DNA of 64,000 nt from Promicromonospora thailandica (GCF_024171955.1 NZ_JAMTCS010000001.1:372001-436000); one strand, 5' to 3'; positions 52,006 through 60,623 are shown, numbered from the stretch's first letter. Program-made: numbers and translations. The notes: generated from the letters alone by a model not told the origin.

Positions 52006-53300
52006 GGATCGGCATGATCTCGGAGCACGCCAGCCCGCTCGCCGTACTGGGCGAGGCGGACGCGGGCGGGCAGAACGTCCACGTCGCGGCGCTCGCCCGC
52101 CGCCTGGCCGCCGACGGCCACCACGTCGACGTCTACACGCGGCGCGACGACGCCGCGCTGCCCTGCCGCGTACCCCTGACCGACGGCGTGGACGTGGTGC
52201 ACGTGGACGCCGGGCCGCCGAGGCCGCTGCCCAAGGACGAGCTGCTGCCCTGGATGGACGCGTTCGGGGACGAGCTCGCCGCCCGCTTCACCGACCCCGC
52301 GGTACGGCCCGACGTGCTGCACGCGCACTTCTGGATGTCCGGGGTCGCCGCGCTGCGCGCGACCCGGTGGTCCGTCCACCCGGGCGTGCCGGACATCCCC
52401 GTGGTCCAGACCTTCCACGCGCTGGGCACGGTCAAGCGGAGGCACCAGGGGGACGCCGACACGAGCCCGCCCGCGCGCGTCGACCTCGAGGCGGCGCTGT
52501 GCCGCGACGTGGACCTGGTGGTCGCCACGTGCCAGGACGAGGTGCGCGAGCTGCACCGCATGGGCGCCGACGACGACCGGCTCCGGGTGGTGCCCTGCGG
52601 GGTCGACCTCGGGGTGTTCACCCCCGGCCCGCACGGGTCGCGCCGCCCCGACGGCGACGGCACCCTGCGCGTGCTCTCCCTCGGCCGCCTCGTGGAGCGC
52701 AAGGGCGTCGCCACGGTGATCGAGGCGCTCGCGCTGCTGGCCGGGCGCGGCCGGAGCGACGTCGAGCTGGTCGTCGCCGGCGGCCCGCCGGCCGCCGGGG
52801 TGCACCGCGACCCGGAGGCACGCCGCCTGCTCGACCTCGCCCTGCGGGCCGGGGTCGCGGACCGCGTGCGGTTCGTCGGCGCGCTGTCCCACGACCAGGT
52901 GCCCGGCCTGCTGCACGACGTCGACGCTGTGGCCTGCACGCCCTGGTACGAACCGTTCGGCATCGTGCCGCTGGAGGCTGCCGCCTGCGGCCGGCCGGTC
53001 GTCGCCTCGGCGGTGGGCGGCATGCTCGACACGGTGGTGCACGACCGCACCGGGCTGCTGGTACCGCCCCGCGACCCCGAGGCGGTCGCCGACGCGCTCG
53101 AACGGTTGTCGGACGACCGGTACCGGCACCGCCTGGGCGCGGCTGCCCGGGTCCGCGCCGAGCGCAGCTACGGCTGGGCCGCCGTGGCGCGGCAGACCGC
53201 CGACGCCTACGCCGAGGTCGTCGGAGCCCCGTCCACCCGCGGCCGGCCGGACCGGACCGCGACGCGCCCCGCGCCCGTCCCCACCGGAGGAGTCCGATGA
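51990..53300 (+). CDS. Glycosyltransferase family 4
   Basis: A 436-residue GT-B enzyme of the retaining type. Start AGGAGG at 51977-51982 then ATG 51990; it overlaps the previous gene by 16 nt. N-terminal MISEHASPLAVLGEADAGGQNVHVAALARRLAADGHHVDVYTRRDD is a GT4 (sucrose synthase/MshA-like) sugar-acceptor region. C-terminal RVLSLGRLVERKGVATVIEAL and CTPWYEPFGIVPLEAAACGRPVVASAVGGM carry the E-x7-E pair. The donor is unknown; the operon suggests ADP-heptose or a second sugar. Confidence 0.9.
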   Translation: MGTSMRIGMISEHASPLAVLGEADAGGQNVHVAALARRLAADGHHVDVYTRRDDAALPCRVPLTDGVDVVHVDAGPPRPLPKDELLPWMDAFGDELAARFTDPAVRPDVLHAHFWMSGVAALRATRWSVHPGVPDIPVVQTFHALGTVKRRHQGDADTSPPARVDLEAALCRDVDLVVATCQDEVRELHRMGADDDRLRVVPCGVDLGVFTPGPHGSRRPDGDGTLRVLSLGRLVERKGVATVIEALALLAGRGRSDVELVVAGGPPAAGVHRDPEARRLLDLALRAGVADRVRFVGALSHDQVPGLLHDVDAVACTPWYEPFGIVPLEAAACGRPVVASAVGGMLDTVVHDRTGLLVPPRDPEAVADALERLSDDRYRHRLGAAARVRAERSYGWAAVARQTADAYAEVVGAPSTRGRPDRTATRPAPVPTGGVR

Positions 53301-54052
53301 GCGACCGCACCCTCAGCACGGCCGACCAGCAGCCGCCCGGCCGGACCGGCTGGCTGCACCGGCACTGCGCCGACCTCGGCGTCGGCCTCGACTACGTGAC
53401 CGCCGCCCACGAACGGATCGAGGCCTGGGGCGGCGACCTCGCCGACCGGCTGCTGTCCGGGCACCGCCTGCTCGTGGCCGGGAACGGGGGCAGCGCCGCG
53501 GAGGCGCAGCACCTGACCGCCGAGCTCGTCGGGCGGTTCGAGGGCGAGCGGGTGCCGCTCGCCGCGATCGCCCTGCACGCCGAGACCTCCAGCCTCAGCG
53601 CCATCGTCAACGACTACGGGCAGGACGAGATGTTCGCCCGGCAGGTCGCCGCGCACGGCCGGCCCGGTGACGTGCTGCTGTGCCTGTCGACCTCCGGGTC
53701 GAGCGCGAACGTGCTGGTGGCGGCGCGGCGGGCCCGCGAGCTGGGGCTCACCACGTGGGCCCTGACCGGGCAGGCGCCCAACCCGCTCGCCGCGCTGTGC
53801 GACGACGTGCTCGCCGTCCCGTCCGCCTCGGGGTCCGCCGTGCAGGAGGTCCACCTGGTGGTGGTGCACGCCCTGTGCGCGGCGCTCGACGCCCGGGTGG
53901 CGGCGCGGGACCAGGAACGGGATCAAGAACGGGAGCGGGCACGGGTGCGGGAACGGACCCGGGAGCGCACACAGGAGAAGGTCCGGGGGCCAATCCGTGA
54001 CAAGGTCCGGGGCCCGGCGGCCGGCTCGCCCGCGGCGGGAGCGCGCAGGTGA
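53297..54052 (+). CDS. gmhA: Sedoheptulose-7-phosphate isomerase (GmhA-like) with Arg/Glu-rich tail
   Basis: A SIS-domain isomerase, 251 residues, making D-glycero-D-manno-heptose 7-phosphate. AGNGGSAAEAQHLTAELVGRF (61-81, E69 in the position of the catalytic glutamate), VNDYGQDEMFARQV, STSGSSANVL (131-140) and SGSAVQEVHLVVVHAL (H186 as zinc/catalytic histidine) match GmhA of about 190 residues. Residues 204-240 are an unusual charged low-complexity tail of RE/RD/QE repeats. The ATG overlaps the preceding stop. It is followed immediately by hldE. Confidence 0.88.
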   Translation: MSDRTLSTADQQPPGRTGWLHRHCADLGVGLDYVTAAHERIEAWGGDLADRLLSGHRLLVAGNGGSAAEAQHLTAELVGRFEGERVPLAAIALHAETSSLSAIVNDYGQDEMFARQVAAHGRPGDVLLCLSTSGSSANVLVAARRARELGLTTWALTGQAPNPLAALCDDVLAVPSASGSAVQEVHLVVVHALCAALDARVAARDQERDQERERARVRERTRERTQEKVRGPIRDKVRGPAAGSPAAGARR

Positions 54053-55722
54053 CGGCCGCCGGACGCGTGACCCTGGCCTCGGTGCCGGACGCCACGGTGC
54101 CCGACGCCACGGTGCCCGACTTCACGGTGCCCGGCCGTCGGCCGGCGCGCCCGGTCGTGGTCGTGGTCGGTGACGTGCTGCTCGACCGGGACGTCGACGG
54201 CACGGTCACCCGGCTCGCCCCCGACGCGCCTGTGCCGGTGGTCGACGTGACGCACGTGCGCCAGAGCCCGGGCGGCGCGGGACTCGCGGCGCTGCTCTGC
54301 GCCCGGCGTGCCGACGTGGTGCTCGTGACCCCGCTCGCCGACGACGCGGACGGGCGCGAGCTGCGCCACCAGCTCCGCGACGTGGCGCTCGTCGGGCTCG
54401 GCCACGAGGGTCCGACCCGCCGCAAGACGCGCGTGCGCAGCGCGGGTCAGAACCTCGTCCGGGTGGACGACGGCGGTCCGGGCACGCCGGCCGACGTCAC
54501 CGCGAGCACCGCCCTCGTGCGCGACGTCCTCGCGCGCTGCGACGCCGTGCTGGTCGCGGACTACGGCGGCGGCGTGAGCCGCGACCCGGCGCTGCGCGAC
54601 CTGCTCGCCGAGGCTGCCGGCCGGGTGCCCCTCGTCTGGGACCCGCACCCCCGGGGCGGCGCCCCCGTGCCCGGGGCGGCCCTGGTCACGCCGAGCGCGG
54701 CCGAGGCGGAGCGGGCCGCCGCGGACCTCCCCGGACCACCGGCCGGCACCGACGCCGCGGCCGCGGCCGGCGCCCTCCGCCGGGCGTGGGACGCGGAGGC
54801 CGTCTGCGTGACCGCGGGCGAGCAGGGTGCGTTCGTCGCGACCCGCTCGGGCGACGCCGCGGACGACGACGGCCCGGACGACGCCGCGGACGATGACGGC
54901 CCGGACGACGGGCTGCCCGGGCCGGTCCGCCACGTGCCCGCCCCGCCCGTGCCCGGTGCCGACCCGTGCGGCGCGGGCGACTGCTTCGCCGCGGCCGCCG
55001 TCGTCGGCCTGGCCGAGCGCACGAACGTGGGCACCGACGCGGGCACCGACGCGAGGAGCACCGACGCGAGCGGCACCGACGTGACCGCCGCCGAGGTGAT
55101 GGACGCCGTCCAGGAGGCCGTCGCCGCCGCGAGCGCCTGGGTCGCGTCGGGCGGCGCGGACGGCTTCCGCCGCGCCCGCGAGTCCGGCGCGGCGCCCGCC
55201 GCACCGGCCCCGGAGGTCTCGCTCGCGGAGCTCGGCGCCCGGCTGCGGGCGGACGGCGGCACGCTGGTGGCGACCAGCGGCTGCTTCGACCTGCTGCACG
55301 CGGGCCACGTGAGCCTGCTGTCGGCTGCCCGGCGGCTCGGCGACCACCTCGTGGTGCTGCTCAACTCCGACAGCTCGGTGCGCCGGCTCAAGGGGCCGGA
55401 GCGTCCTGTCGTGCCCCTGGAGGACCGGGCCCGGGTGCTGGAGGGGCTGGCGTGCGTCGACGCCGTCGTCGTGCTGGACGACGACGAGCCGTCCGCCGCG
55501 GTGGCCGCGCTCCGGCCCGACGTCTGGGCCAAGGGCGGCGACTACACCTGGCACGACCTGCCCGAGGCGGCGGTCGTGCACGCCTACGGCGGGCGGGTCG
55601 TGACCGTCCCCCGCCTCCGGGGCCGGTCGACCACCGGGCTCGTCAGCCGGGTCCGGGAGTCGGAGCCGGTCGGCCCCGTCCGCGCCGCGACACCCACCGC
55701 AACCACGAGGAGGTCGTCATGA
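54049..55722 (+). CDS. hldE: Bifunctional heptose 7-phosphate kinase / heptose 1-phosphate adenylyltransferase (HldE-like)
   Basis: 557 residues. Residues about 35-385 are a PfkB-type kinase (VGDVLLDRDVDGTVTRLAPDAPVPVV, DYGGGVS, catalytic GAGD at 308-311), which makes heptose 1,7-bisphosphate. Residues about 393-545 are a cytidylyltransferase-like domain (TSGCFDLLHAGHVSLL with H417 and H420, KGGDYT), which adds AMP to heptose 1-phosphate. E. coli HldE is 477 residues; the excess is low-complexity repeats: an N-terminal VPDAT repeat, DAADDDGPD twice (269-286) and GTDA-type repeats (about 328-344). GTG overlaps the gmhA stop. Confidence 0.9.
   Translation: MTAAGRVTLASVPDATVPDATVPDFTVPGRRPARPVVVVVGDVLLDRDVDGTVTRLAPDAPVPVVDVTHVRQSPGGAGLAALLCARRADVVLVTPLADDADGRELRHQLRDVALVGLGHEGPTRRKTRVRSAGQNLVRVDDGGPGTPADVTASTALVRDVLARCDAVLVADYGGGVSRDPALRDLLAEAAGRVPLVWDPHPRGGAPVPGAALVTPSAAEAERAAADLPGPPAGTDAAAAAGALRRAWDAEAVCVTAGEQGAFVATRSGDAADDDGPDDAADDDGPDDGLPGPVRHVPAPPVPGADPCGAGDCFAAAAVVGLAERTNVGTDAGTDARSTDASGTDVTAAEVMDAVQEAVAAASAWVASGGADGFRRARESGAAPAAPAPEVSLAELGARLRADGGTLVATSGCFDLLHAGHVSLLSAARRLGDHLVVLLNSDSSVRRLKGPERPVVPLEDRARVLEGLACVDAVVVLDDDEPSAAVAALRPDVWAKGGDYTWHDLPEAAVVHAYGGRVVTVPRLRGRSTTGLVSRVRESEPVGPVRAATPTATTRRSS
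54853..54906 (+). repeat. In-frame 27-bp duplication in hldE
   Basis: Two adjacent 27-bp units encode DAADDDGPD twice and differ by one base (GAC/GAT). They insert an acidic loop into the kinase domain ahead of its GAGD motif. Confidence 0.9.
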
Positions 55723-56477
55723 CCGTGCCGCCCACCACATCAGCCACGTCCACCACATCCGCCACCACCGCTCCCGCCGTCCCGCCCGCCCCGCGGCCGG
55801 TCGGCACCGTGCTCGTCACGGGCGGCTCGTCCGGGCTCGGTGCCGCGCTCGTCGACGCGGTGTCCGCCGCGGGCGGGACGCCCGCGGTGCTCGACGTCGC
55901 GGAGCCGCGCGCCGACGTGCCGTTCGTGGCCGCCGACCTGGGCGACCCCGGCGCCGCGCAGGCCGCCGTCGACGCGCTGGTCGAGCAGGTGGGGCCGCCC
56001 GACGCCGTCGTGACCGCCGCGGGCATCGACGCGTGCGGTCCCCTGCTGGAGATCGACCCGGAGCGCTGGGAGCGGGTCGTGCGCGTCAACCTGTTCGGCA
56101 CGGTCGCCGTGGTCCGGGCCGCCCTGCCCCACCTGGAGGAACGGCGCGGCACGGTGGTCACGGTCGCCTCGACTCTCGCGCTGCGGGGTGCGGCCGACGC
56201 GACCGCCTACTGCGCGTCCAAGTGGGGCATCCGCGGGTTCAGCCAGGCGCTGGCCGCCGAGTACGCGGGCCGGGTCGGCGTGACGTGCCTGATCCCCGGC
56301 GGCATGCGGACCCCGTTCTTCGACGGCCGCACCGAGCAGTACCGGCCGGGCCCCGACGCCGACCTCAACGACCCCGCGGCGACGGCGGGCGCGGTGCTCA
56401 CGGCGCTCACCCAGCCGCGCGGGAGCGAGATCCGCGAGATGCTCGTCATGGCGTCGGGCGAGGCGTCCTGGCCGTGA
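55719..56477 (+). CDS. Short-chain dehydrogenase/reductase
   Basis: A 252-residue classical SDR preceded by a 25-residue Thr/Ala/Pro-rich segment. TGGSSGLGAA is the NAD(P) motif near residue 34; catalytic region TVASTLALRGAADATAYCASKWGIRGFS with Tyr-x3-Lys near 165-169. It is not the extended-SDR HldD type, which is about 310 residues, so it is not an obvious ADP-heptose epimerase. It may oxidise or reduce the sugar. ACGAGGAGG precedes the ATG, which overlaps the hldE stop. Confidence 0.87.
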   Translation: MTVPPTTSATSTTSATTAPAVPPAPRPVGTVLVTGGSSGLGAALVDAVSAAGGTPAVLDVAEPRADVPFVAADLGDPGAAQAAVDALVEQVGPPDAVVTAAGIDACGPLLEIDPERWERVVRVNLFGTVAVVRAALPHLEERRGTVVTVASTLALRGAADATAYCASKWGIRGFSQALAAEYAGRVGVTCLIPGGMRTPFFDGRTEQYRPGPDADLNDPAATAGAVLTALTQPRGSEIREMLVMASGEASWP

Positions 56478-56502
56478 GGGGACGAGGCGGACGGAGAACA
56501 CC

Positions 56503-57519
56503 ATGACGGTGCTGGTGCTGCGGGCGCTCGGCCTGGGCGACGCGCTGACGGGGGTGCCCGCGCTCCGCGGGGTGCGCCGGGCCTGGCCGGGGCACCGGAT
56601 CGTGCTGGCCGCGCCGCCGGGGGTCGGCACGTGGCTGACCCGCCTGGGGGTGGTGGACGCCGTCCTGCCCGCACGGGGTCTCGGCCGGCTGCCGTGGCCC
56701 TGGGCGGGGCCCGGCGGCGCGAAGGACGCCCCGGGCTGCCTGGCGGTGGACCTGCACGGCCGCGGCCCGCGCAGCCACCAGGTGCTGCAGGCGACCCGGC
56801 CGGACGCGCTCGTCGCCTTCGGCAACCCCCGCGCCGGGCACGTCGGGCCCGAGTGGGTGGCCGGCGAGCACGAGGTGCTGCGCTGGTGCCGGCTGGTCCG
56901 CACCGTCGGCGGGGTCTGCGGCCCGGAGGACCTGCGCCTCGGCCCGCCCGACCCGCCGGGCGGGCGGGGCGAGCACGTCGTGGTGCACCCGGGGGCCGCG
57001 GCCGCCGCGCGGCGCTGGCCCCCGGCGCGCTGGGCGCGGGTGGTCGCGGCGCTGGTCGCCGAGGGTCGTCCCGTGGTGCTGACCGGATCCGCGGACGAGC
57101 AGCGGCTCTGTCACCAGGTGCGCTGTGCGTCGGGCGTGGGCGCGGCCGTCCGGGACCTGTCCGGCCGGCTCTCGCTGCCCGCGCTGGCCGACCTCGTGGC
57201 GTCGGCGCGGCTGCTGGTCAGCACCGACACCGGTGTGGCCCATGTCGCGACGGCGTACGGCACGCCGTCCGTCACCCTGTTCGGGCCTACCCCGCCCGCA
57301 CACTGGGGGCCGCTGATCGACCGGGAGCGGCACGTCGTCGTCTGGCACGAGCAGTCCGGCACCCCGCCCCGCGACGCCAACGCGAACCGCCTGGACCCGG
57401 CCCTCGACCGCGTCTCGGCGGACGACGTGACCGCGGCCTGCGACCGGGCGCTCAGGCCGCGGCCGGCGACCGCTGCCGGAACCACTCCACGGTCCGTGCC
57501 AGCCCGTCCCGCCAGCTGA
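56503..57519 (+). CDS. Glycosyltransferase family 9 (second heptosyltransferase-like)
   Basis: A 338-residue GT-B protein of the GT9 family. VLVLRALGLGDALTGVPALRGVRRAWPGHRIVLAA at the start, VVVHPGAAAAARRWPPARWARVVAALVAEG, and STDTGVAHVATAYGTPSVTLFGPTPPAHWGP (about residues 240-270), the donor-binding signature. It follows the SDR by 25 nt and is the last gene of the operon. Its 3' end overlaps the convergent epimerase gene by 68 bp. Confidence 0.9.
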   Translation: MTVLVLRALGLGDALTGVPALRGVRRAWPGHRIVLAAPPGVGTWLTRLGVVDAVLPARGLGRLPWPWAGPGGAKDAPGCLAVDLHGRGPRSHQVLQATRPDALVAFGNPRAGHVGPEWVAGEHEVLRWCRLVRTVGGVCGPEDLRLGPPDPPGGRGEHVVVHPGAAAAARRWPPARWARVVAALVAEGRPVVLTGSADEQRLCHQVRCASGVGAAVRDLSGRLSLPALADLVASARLLVSTDTGVAHVATAYGTPSVTLFGPTPPAHWGPLIDRERHVVVWHEQSGTPPRDANANRLDPALDRVSADDVTAACDRALRPRPATAAGTTPRSVPARPAS

Positions 57520-58423
57520 CCCGGGGCTCCCAGCCCAGCTCGGACCGGGCCAGCCCGATGTCGGGGCAGCGCATGCCCGGGTCGTGCACGGGGCGCTCGA
57601 CGTGCTCGACCGCCGACACCGATCCCGTCGCCGCGAGCACGTCGGCCGCGATCTGCCGCACCGAGAGCTCGTGCGGGTTGCCGAGGTTCATCGGGCCCGG
57701 GTGGCCGCTGTCCGCGAACGCCAGCAGGCCCGCGACCAGGTCGTCGACGTAGCACAGCGACCGGGTCTGCGTGCCGTCGCCCGCCACCGTGAGCGGCTCG
57801 CCCGCGAGCGCCTGCCGCACGAACGTGGGCACCACGCGCCCGTCGTGCCCGCGCATGCGCGGACCGTAGGTGTTGAAGATGCGCACGATGCCGGTGTCGG
57901 TGCCCGTGGCCCGCCGGTAGCCGGCGGTCAGGGCCTCGCCGAAGCGCTTGGACTCGTCGTACACGCTGCGCGGCCCGACGCTGCTCACGTTGCCCCAGTA
58001 GCTCTCGTGCTGCGGGTGCACCTGGGGGTCGCCGTACACCTCGGACGTCGAGGCCAGCACGAACCGCGCGCCCTGCTCCCGGGCCAGCTCCAGCGCGGCG
58101 CGCGTGCCCCGGGAGCCGGCGTCGAGGGTCTCGAGCGGGTGCTCGAGGTAGTCGACGGGGGACGCGGGCGAGGCGAGGTGCAGCACGAGGTCGGTGCCGG
58201 GCCGCAGGGCGGCGCGGACGGACCGCGAGGTGAGGCCATCGGCGACGTCGCACCGCTCGAACCGCAGCCGCTCGTGCCCGCGCACGCCCGCCAGGTTGTC
58301 CAGGCTGCCGGTGAGCAGGTTGTCCAGGCACAGCACCTCCGCGCCGGAGTCGAGGAGCGCCTCGCAGAGCCTGCTGCCCACGAACCCCGCGCCGCCCGTG
58401 ACGACGGCTCGCACGGGGGTCAC
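57452..58423 (-). CDS. NAD-dependent nucleotide-sugar epimerase/decarboxylase (extended SDR, UXS-like)
   Basis: A 323-residue extended SDR. NAD motif VTGGAGFVGSRLCEALL at residues 8-24; HLASPASPVDYLEHP and active-site SVYDESKRFGEAL (YxxxK); RIFNTYGPRM; NLGNPHELSVRQIA. This combination is closest in style to UDP-glucuronate decarboxylase and related 4,6-dehydratases; ADP-heptose epimerase (HldD) cannot be excluded. The start is GTG 58423 by domain start; a weak GGCGAGA precedes it. It converges on the heptose operon and could modify the same glycan. The 68-bp tail-to-tail coding overlap is odd but both C termini look normal. Confidence 0.82.
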   Translation of the reverse strand: MTPVRAVVTGGAGFVGSRLCEALLDSGAEVLCLDNLLTGSLDNLAGVRGHERLRFERCDVADGLTSRSVRAALRPGTDLVLHLASPASPVDYLEHPLETLDAGSRGTRAALELAREQGARFVLASTSEVYGDPQVHPQHESYWGNVSSVGPRSVYDESKRFGEALTAGYRRATGTDTGIVRIFNTYGPRMRGHDGRVVPTFVRQALAGEPLTVAGDGTQTRSLCYVDDLVAGLLAFADSGHPGPMNLGNPHELSVRQIAADVLAATGSVSAVEHVERPVHDPGMRCPDIGLARSELGWEPRVSWRDGLARTVEWFRQRSPAAA

Positions 58424-58572
58424 GGGTCTCGCCGATCGTCTGGCGCGCTCCCCGGGAACACGGTCCGGTTCTGGCTGCCCATCGGTCGTCCTCTCGCCCG
58501 GGCCCGGCAGCCTGGTCTCGACCACACCGTCCACCCTGCACCCGGCCCGGATCACTCGCAGCGCCGCGCCCG

Positions 58573-58599
58573 GCCGTCACAGCGCAGCCGTCACAGCGC
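58573..58599. repeat. Two 13-bp direct repeats at a gene end
   Basis: GCCGTCACAGCGC occurs at 58573-58585 and 58587-58599. The second copy contains the stop codon of the PRC-barrel-like gene (58591-58593). It probably arose by slippage. Confidence 0.6.
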
Positions 58600-59028
58600 G
58601 GGCGAGCGCCGCGTCCAGCCGGGGGCGAGCCGCACCGTGGCGGGCGCGTCGGTGCGTACGTCCGCGACGTCGGTCCAGCCGACGAGGAAGGTGCCGCGGT
58701 GCCGCCGCCGGACGAGCTGCGGGATCGGCCACGGCGAGCGCACCTCGGTGCGCTCGTACCCCAGGAAGGACCCGCCGCTGCGCGGGCTCACGAGCAGGCC
58801 GACGAGGCGGGCGCGGCCCACCTCGTCGCGGTTCGCGGTGTGGGTGCTGAGCGGGTCTTCGGGATTCTCCCGGTCCTGGTTCTCACGGTCCTGGTCGTCC
58901 CCGGCGTCCTCGGGGTCGGTGCTCTCGGGGCCCGTGACCTCCAGGGCGAACCGCACGTCCACGACGACGCCGAGCGCGGCGCCGTCCGGCCCCAGCACCC
59001 GCGCGTCGAGGAGGTCGCCGACGTTCAC
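58591..59028 (-). CDS. PRC-barrel-like protein with acidic linker
   Basis: A 145-residue protein. VNVGDLLDARVLGPDGAALGVVVDVRFALE is a typical PRC-barrel start; a second strand set follows (RLVGLLVSPRSGGSFLGYERTEVRSPWP). The middle, residues about 36-55, is a DQDREN-repeat acidic linker. The GTG has GGAGGGGG upstream and overlaps the stop of the preceding gene (GTGA). Such proteins accompany NRAMP or MgtE transporters in actinobacteria; a regulatory role in metal transport is inference. Confidence 0.75.
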   Translation of the reverse strand: MNVGDLLDARVLGPDGAALGVVVDVRFALEVTGPESTDPEDAGDDQDRENQDRENPEDPLSTHTANRDEVGRARLVGLLVSPRSGGSFLGYERTEVRSPWPIPQLVRRRHRGTFLVGWTDVADVRTDAPATVRLAPGWTRRSPAL

Positions 59029-59397
59029 CCGTCCCCCTCCGGGTCGTGCCGCCCCCCGGGGATGCGGCCCACCACGTGGTTGCGGAACCAGCGTTCCACC
59101 CAGTTGGCGTCCAGCCGGTCGGACCGGACGGAGAGCTCGATCGCGGTGCCCACGTGAACCACGTCGGACCAGTCGATGCGCGGCAGGCGCGAGGCGGGCA
59201 CCGCCGAAGAGCCGCGTGAACAGCACCGGGCCCACGAGGATCGCCCCGACCTGGACCTCGGCGCCGGGCCGCGCCTCCTGCCCGTCGGTGCCCGTCAGCT
59301 CCAGGTCGTCGACGGCGCGCACGGGCTCGCCGTCGGCGTCGAGCACCTGCCGGCTGAGCAGGTGCAGCCGGGCGTCCACGATGCGTTCGCGCGTCAC
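59025..59397 (-). pseudogene. PRC-barrel-like protein with a +1 frameshift
   Basis: Starting at GTG 59397 (overlapping the NRAMP stop), the frame gives RIVDARLHLLSRQVLDADGEPVRAVDDLELTG and AEVQVGAILVGPVLFTRLFG, then becomes unnatural. The other frame gives VPASRLPRIDWSDVVHVGTA, then ELSVRSDRLDANWVERWFRNH and a TGA at 59025 that overlaps the next gene's GTG exactly as elsewhere in this operon. The 373-nt span is one base more than a multiple of 3. The switch is near 59195-59215. With one base removed the protein is 123 residues. Mutation or base error cannot be told apart here. Confidence 0.75.
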
Positions 59398-60623
59398 GAC
59401 CCCGCCCCCGTCGCGATCATGAGGGGGATCGCGGCCAGGGCCGCCACCACGACGATCACCAGGTACACCGTGCCGAGCGCGTTCACCACGCGCCCGTTGA
59501 CGTACCGGCCCATGTACTGCGGGTCGTTGGCCACGACGAGGATGGGCACGTAGGTCAGCGGCAGCGCGACGGCGGAGAAGACGACCGACATCTCGGTGAC
59601 CGTCACCGGGTCCACGCTGGTCATGAGGATGCCGACGCCGAGCAGCACCGCCACGATCATCGTGAGGTGGAACCGGGCGGCGTGGGCCGGCCTGCGGAAC
59701 TTGCCCCACGACCAGCCCATGTACTGCGCCAGGGAGTACCCGCTGGACAGCGCGGTCTCCAGGGCGGCGCCGAACGTCGCGGCGACGATGCCGACCAGCA
59801 CCACGGCCAGCAGCATGACGCCGCCCGCCTGCGCCACCGGCAGCACGATCTGGGACAGCGACGAGACCTCGATGCCCGCGGGGAGCAGCACGACGGCCGC
59901 GCACGCGGCGATCGTGACCGACAGCATGCCGCCGAGCGGGAACCCGATGAGCACGTTGACGCGGTTGGTCGCGAGGTCTTTGGCCGTCCAGCGCTCCTCG
60001 ACCGCGCCGGAGGAGAAGAAGAACACCTCGTAGGGCGTCATGGCGGCGCCGAACAGGGCCACCGCGTAGTACCAGTACGCAGCCGGGTGCTCGTTCGCGG
60101 GCGGCGACGGCGGCACGGCCTGCCGCAGCAGCTCGCCCCAGTCCGGGCCCAGCAGGAACAGCGCCACCGCGAAGCCGATCAGCAGCAGGCCGAGCAGCCC
60201 GGCGACGTTCTCCATGACGTCGAACTTCACGCGCCACAGCACGAGCCACACGGCCAGCCCTGCCACGGGGATCCAGAGCCGCGGCTCGACGCTGCTGGCC
60301 AGGTGCAGCGCGAGCGCGATGCCGCCGATCTCGGCCGTGAGGGTGAGGAGGTTGATCGCGAACGACGCCACGAGGTTGGCGCCCGCCGCCCGGGGTCCGA
60401 GCCGCTCCCGGATGATCTCGAACGTCGCCCGGCCGCTCACCGCTGCCACGCGCCCGGACATGTTCGCGAAGCGGCAGATGCCGACCACACCCAGGACGAC
60501 CACCCAGACGAGCGACAGCCCGAACCGGGACCCGACGACGGCGTTGGTGACCAGGTCACCGATGTCCACGAAGCCGCCGATGGCCGTGAGGATGCCGAGG
60601 GCGGCGCCCATGACCTTCTTCAC
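59394..60623 (-). CDS. NRAMP-family divalent metal transporter
   Basis: A 409-residue membrane protein with about 11 predicted spans. The GGFVDIGDLVTNAVVGSRFG region (residues 15-35) is the place of the NRAMP metal-binding DPGN motif but reads D-x-G-D, and MTPYEVFFFSSGAVEE (near residue 215) replaces the usual M-P-H/N-x-x-x-H motif. This fits the divergent NRAMP-related branch that may carry Mg2+ or Al rather than Mn2+, which is uncertain. GTG 60623 overlaps the upstream gene's stop. Confidence 0.82.
   Translation of the reverse strand: MKKVMGAALGILTAIGGFVDIGDLVTNAVVGSRFGLSLVWVVVLGVVGICRFANMSGRVAAVSGRATFEIIRERLGPRAAGANLVASFAINLLTLTAEIGGIALALHLASSVEPRLWIPVAGLAVWLVLWRVKFDVMENVAGLLGLLLIGFAVALFLLGPDWGELLRQAVPPSPPANEHPAAYWYYAVALFGAAMTPYEVFFFSSGAVEERWTAKDLATNRVNVLIGFPLGGMLSVTIAACAAVVLLPAGIEVSSLSQIVLPVAQAGGVMLLAVVLVGIVAATFGAALETALSSGYSLAQYMGWSWGKFRRPAHAARFHLTMIVAVLLGVGILMTSVDPVTVTEMSVVFSAVALPLTYVPILVVANDPQYMGRYVNGRVVNALGTVYLVIVVVAALAAIPLMIATGAGS

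Noticed and set aside
55719-56477. The SDR as ADP-heptose 6-epimerase (HldD)
   Set aside because: It is a 252-residue classical SDR with YxxxK near 165, not the 310-residue extended SDR of HldD.
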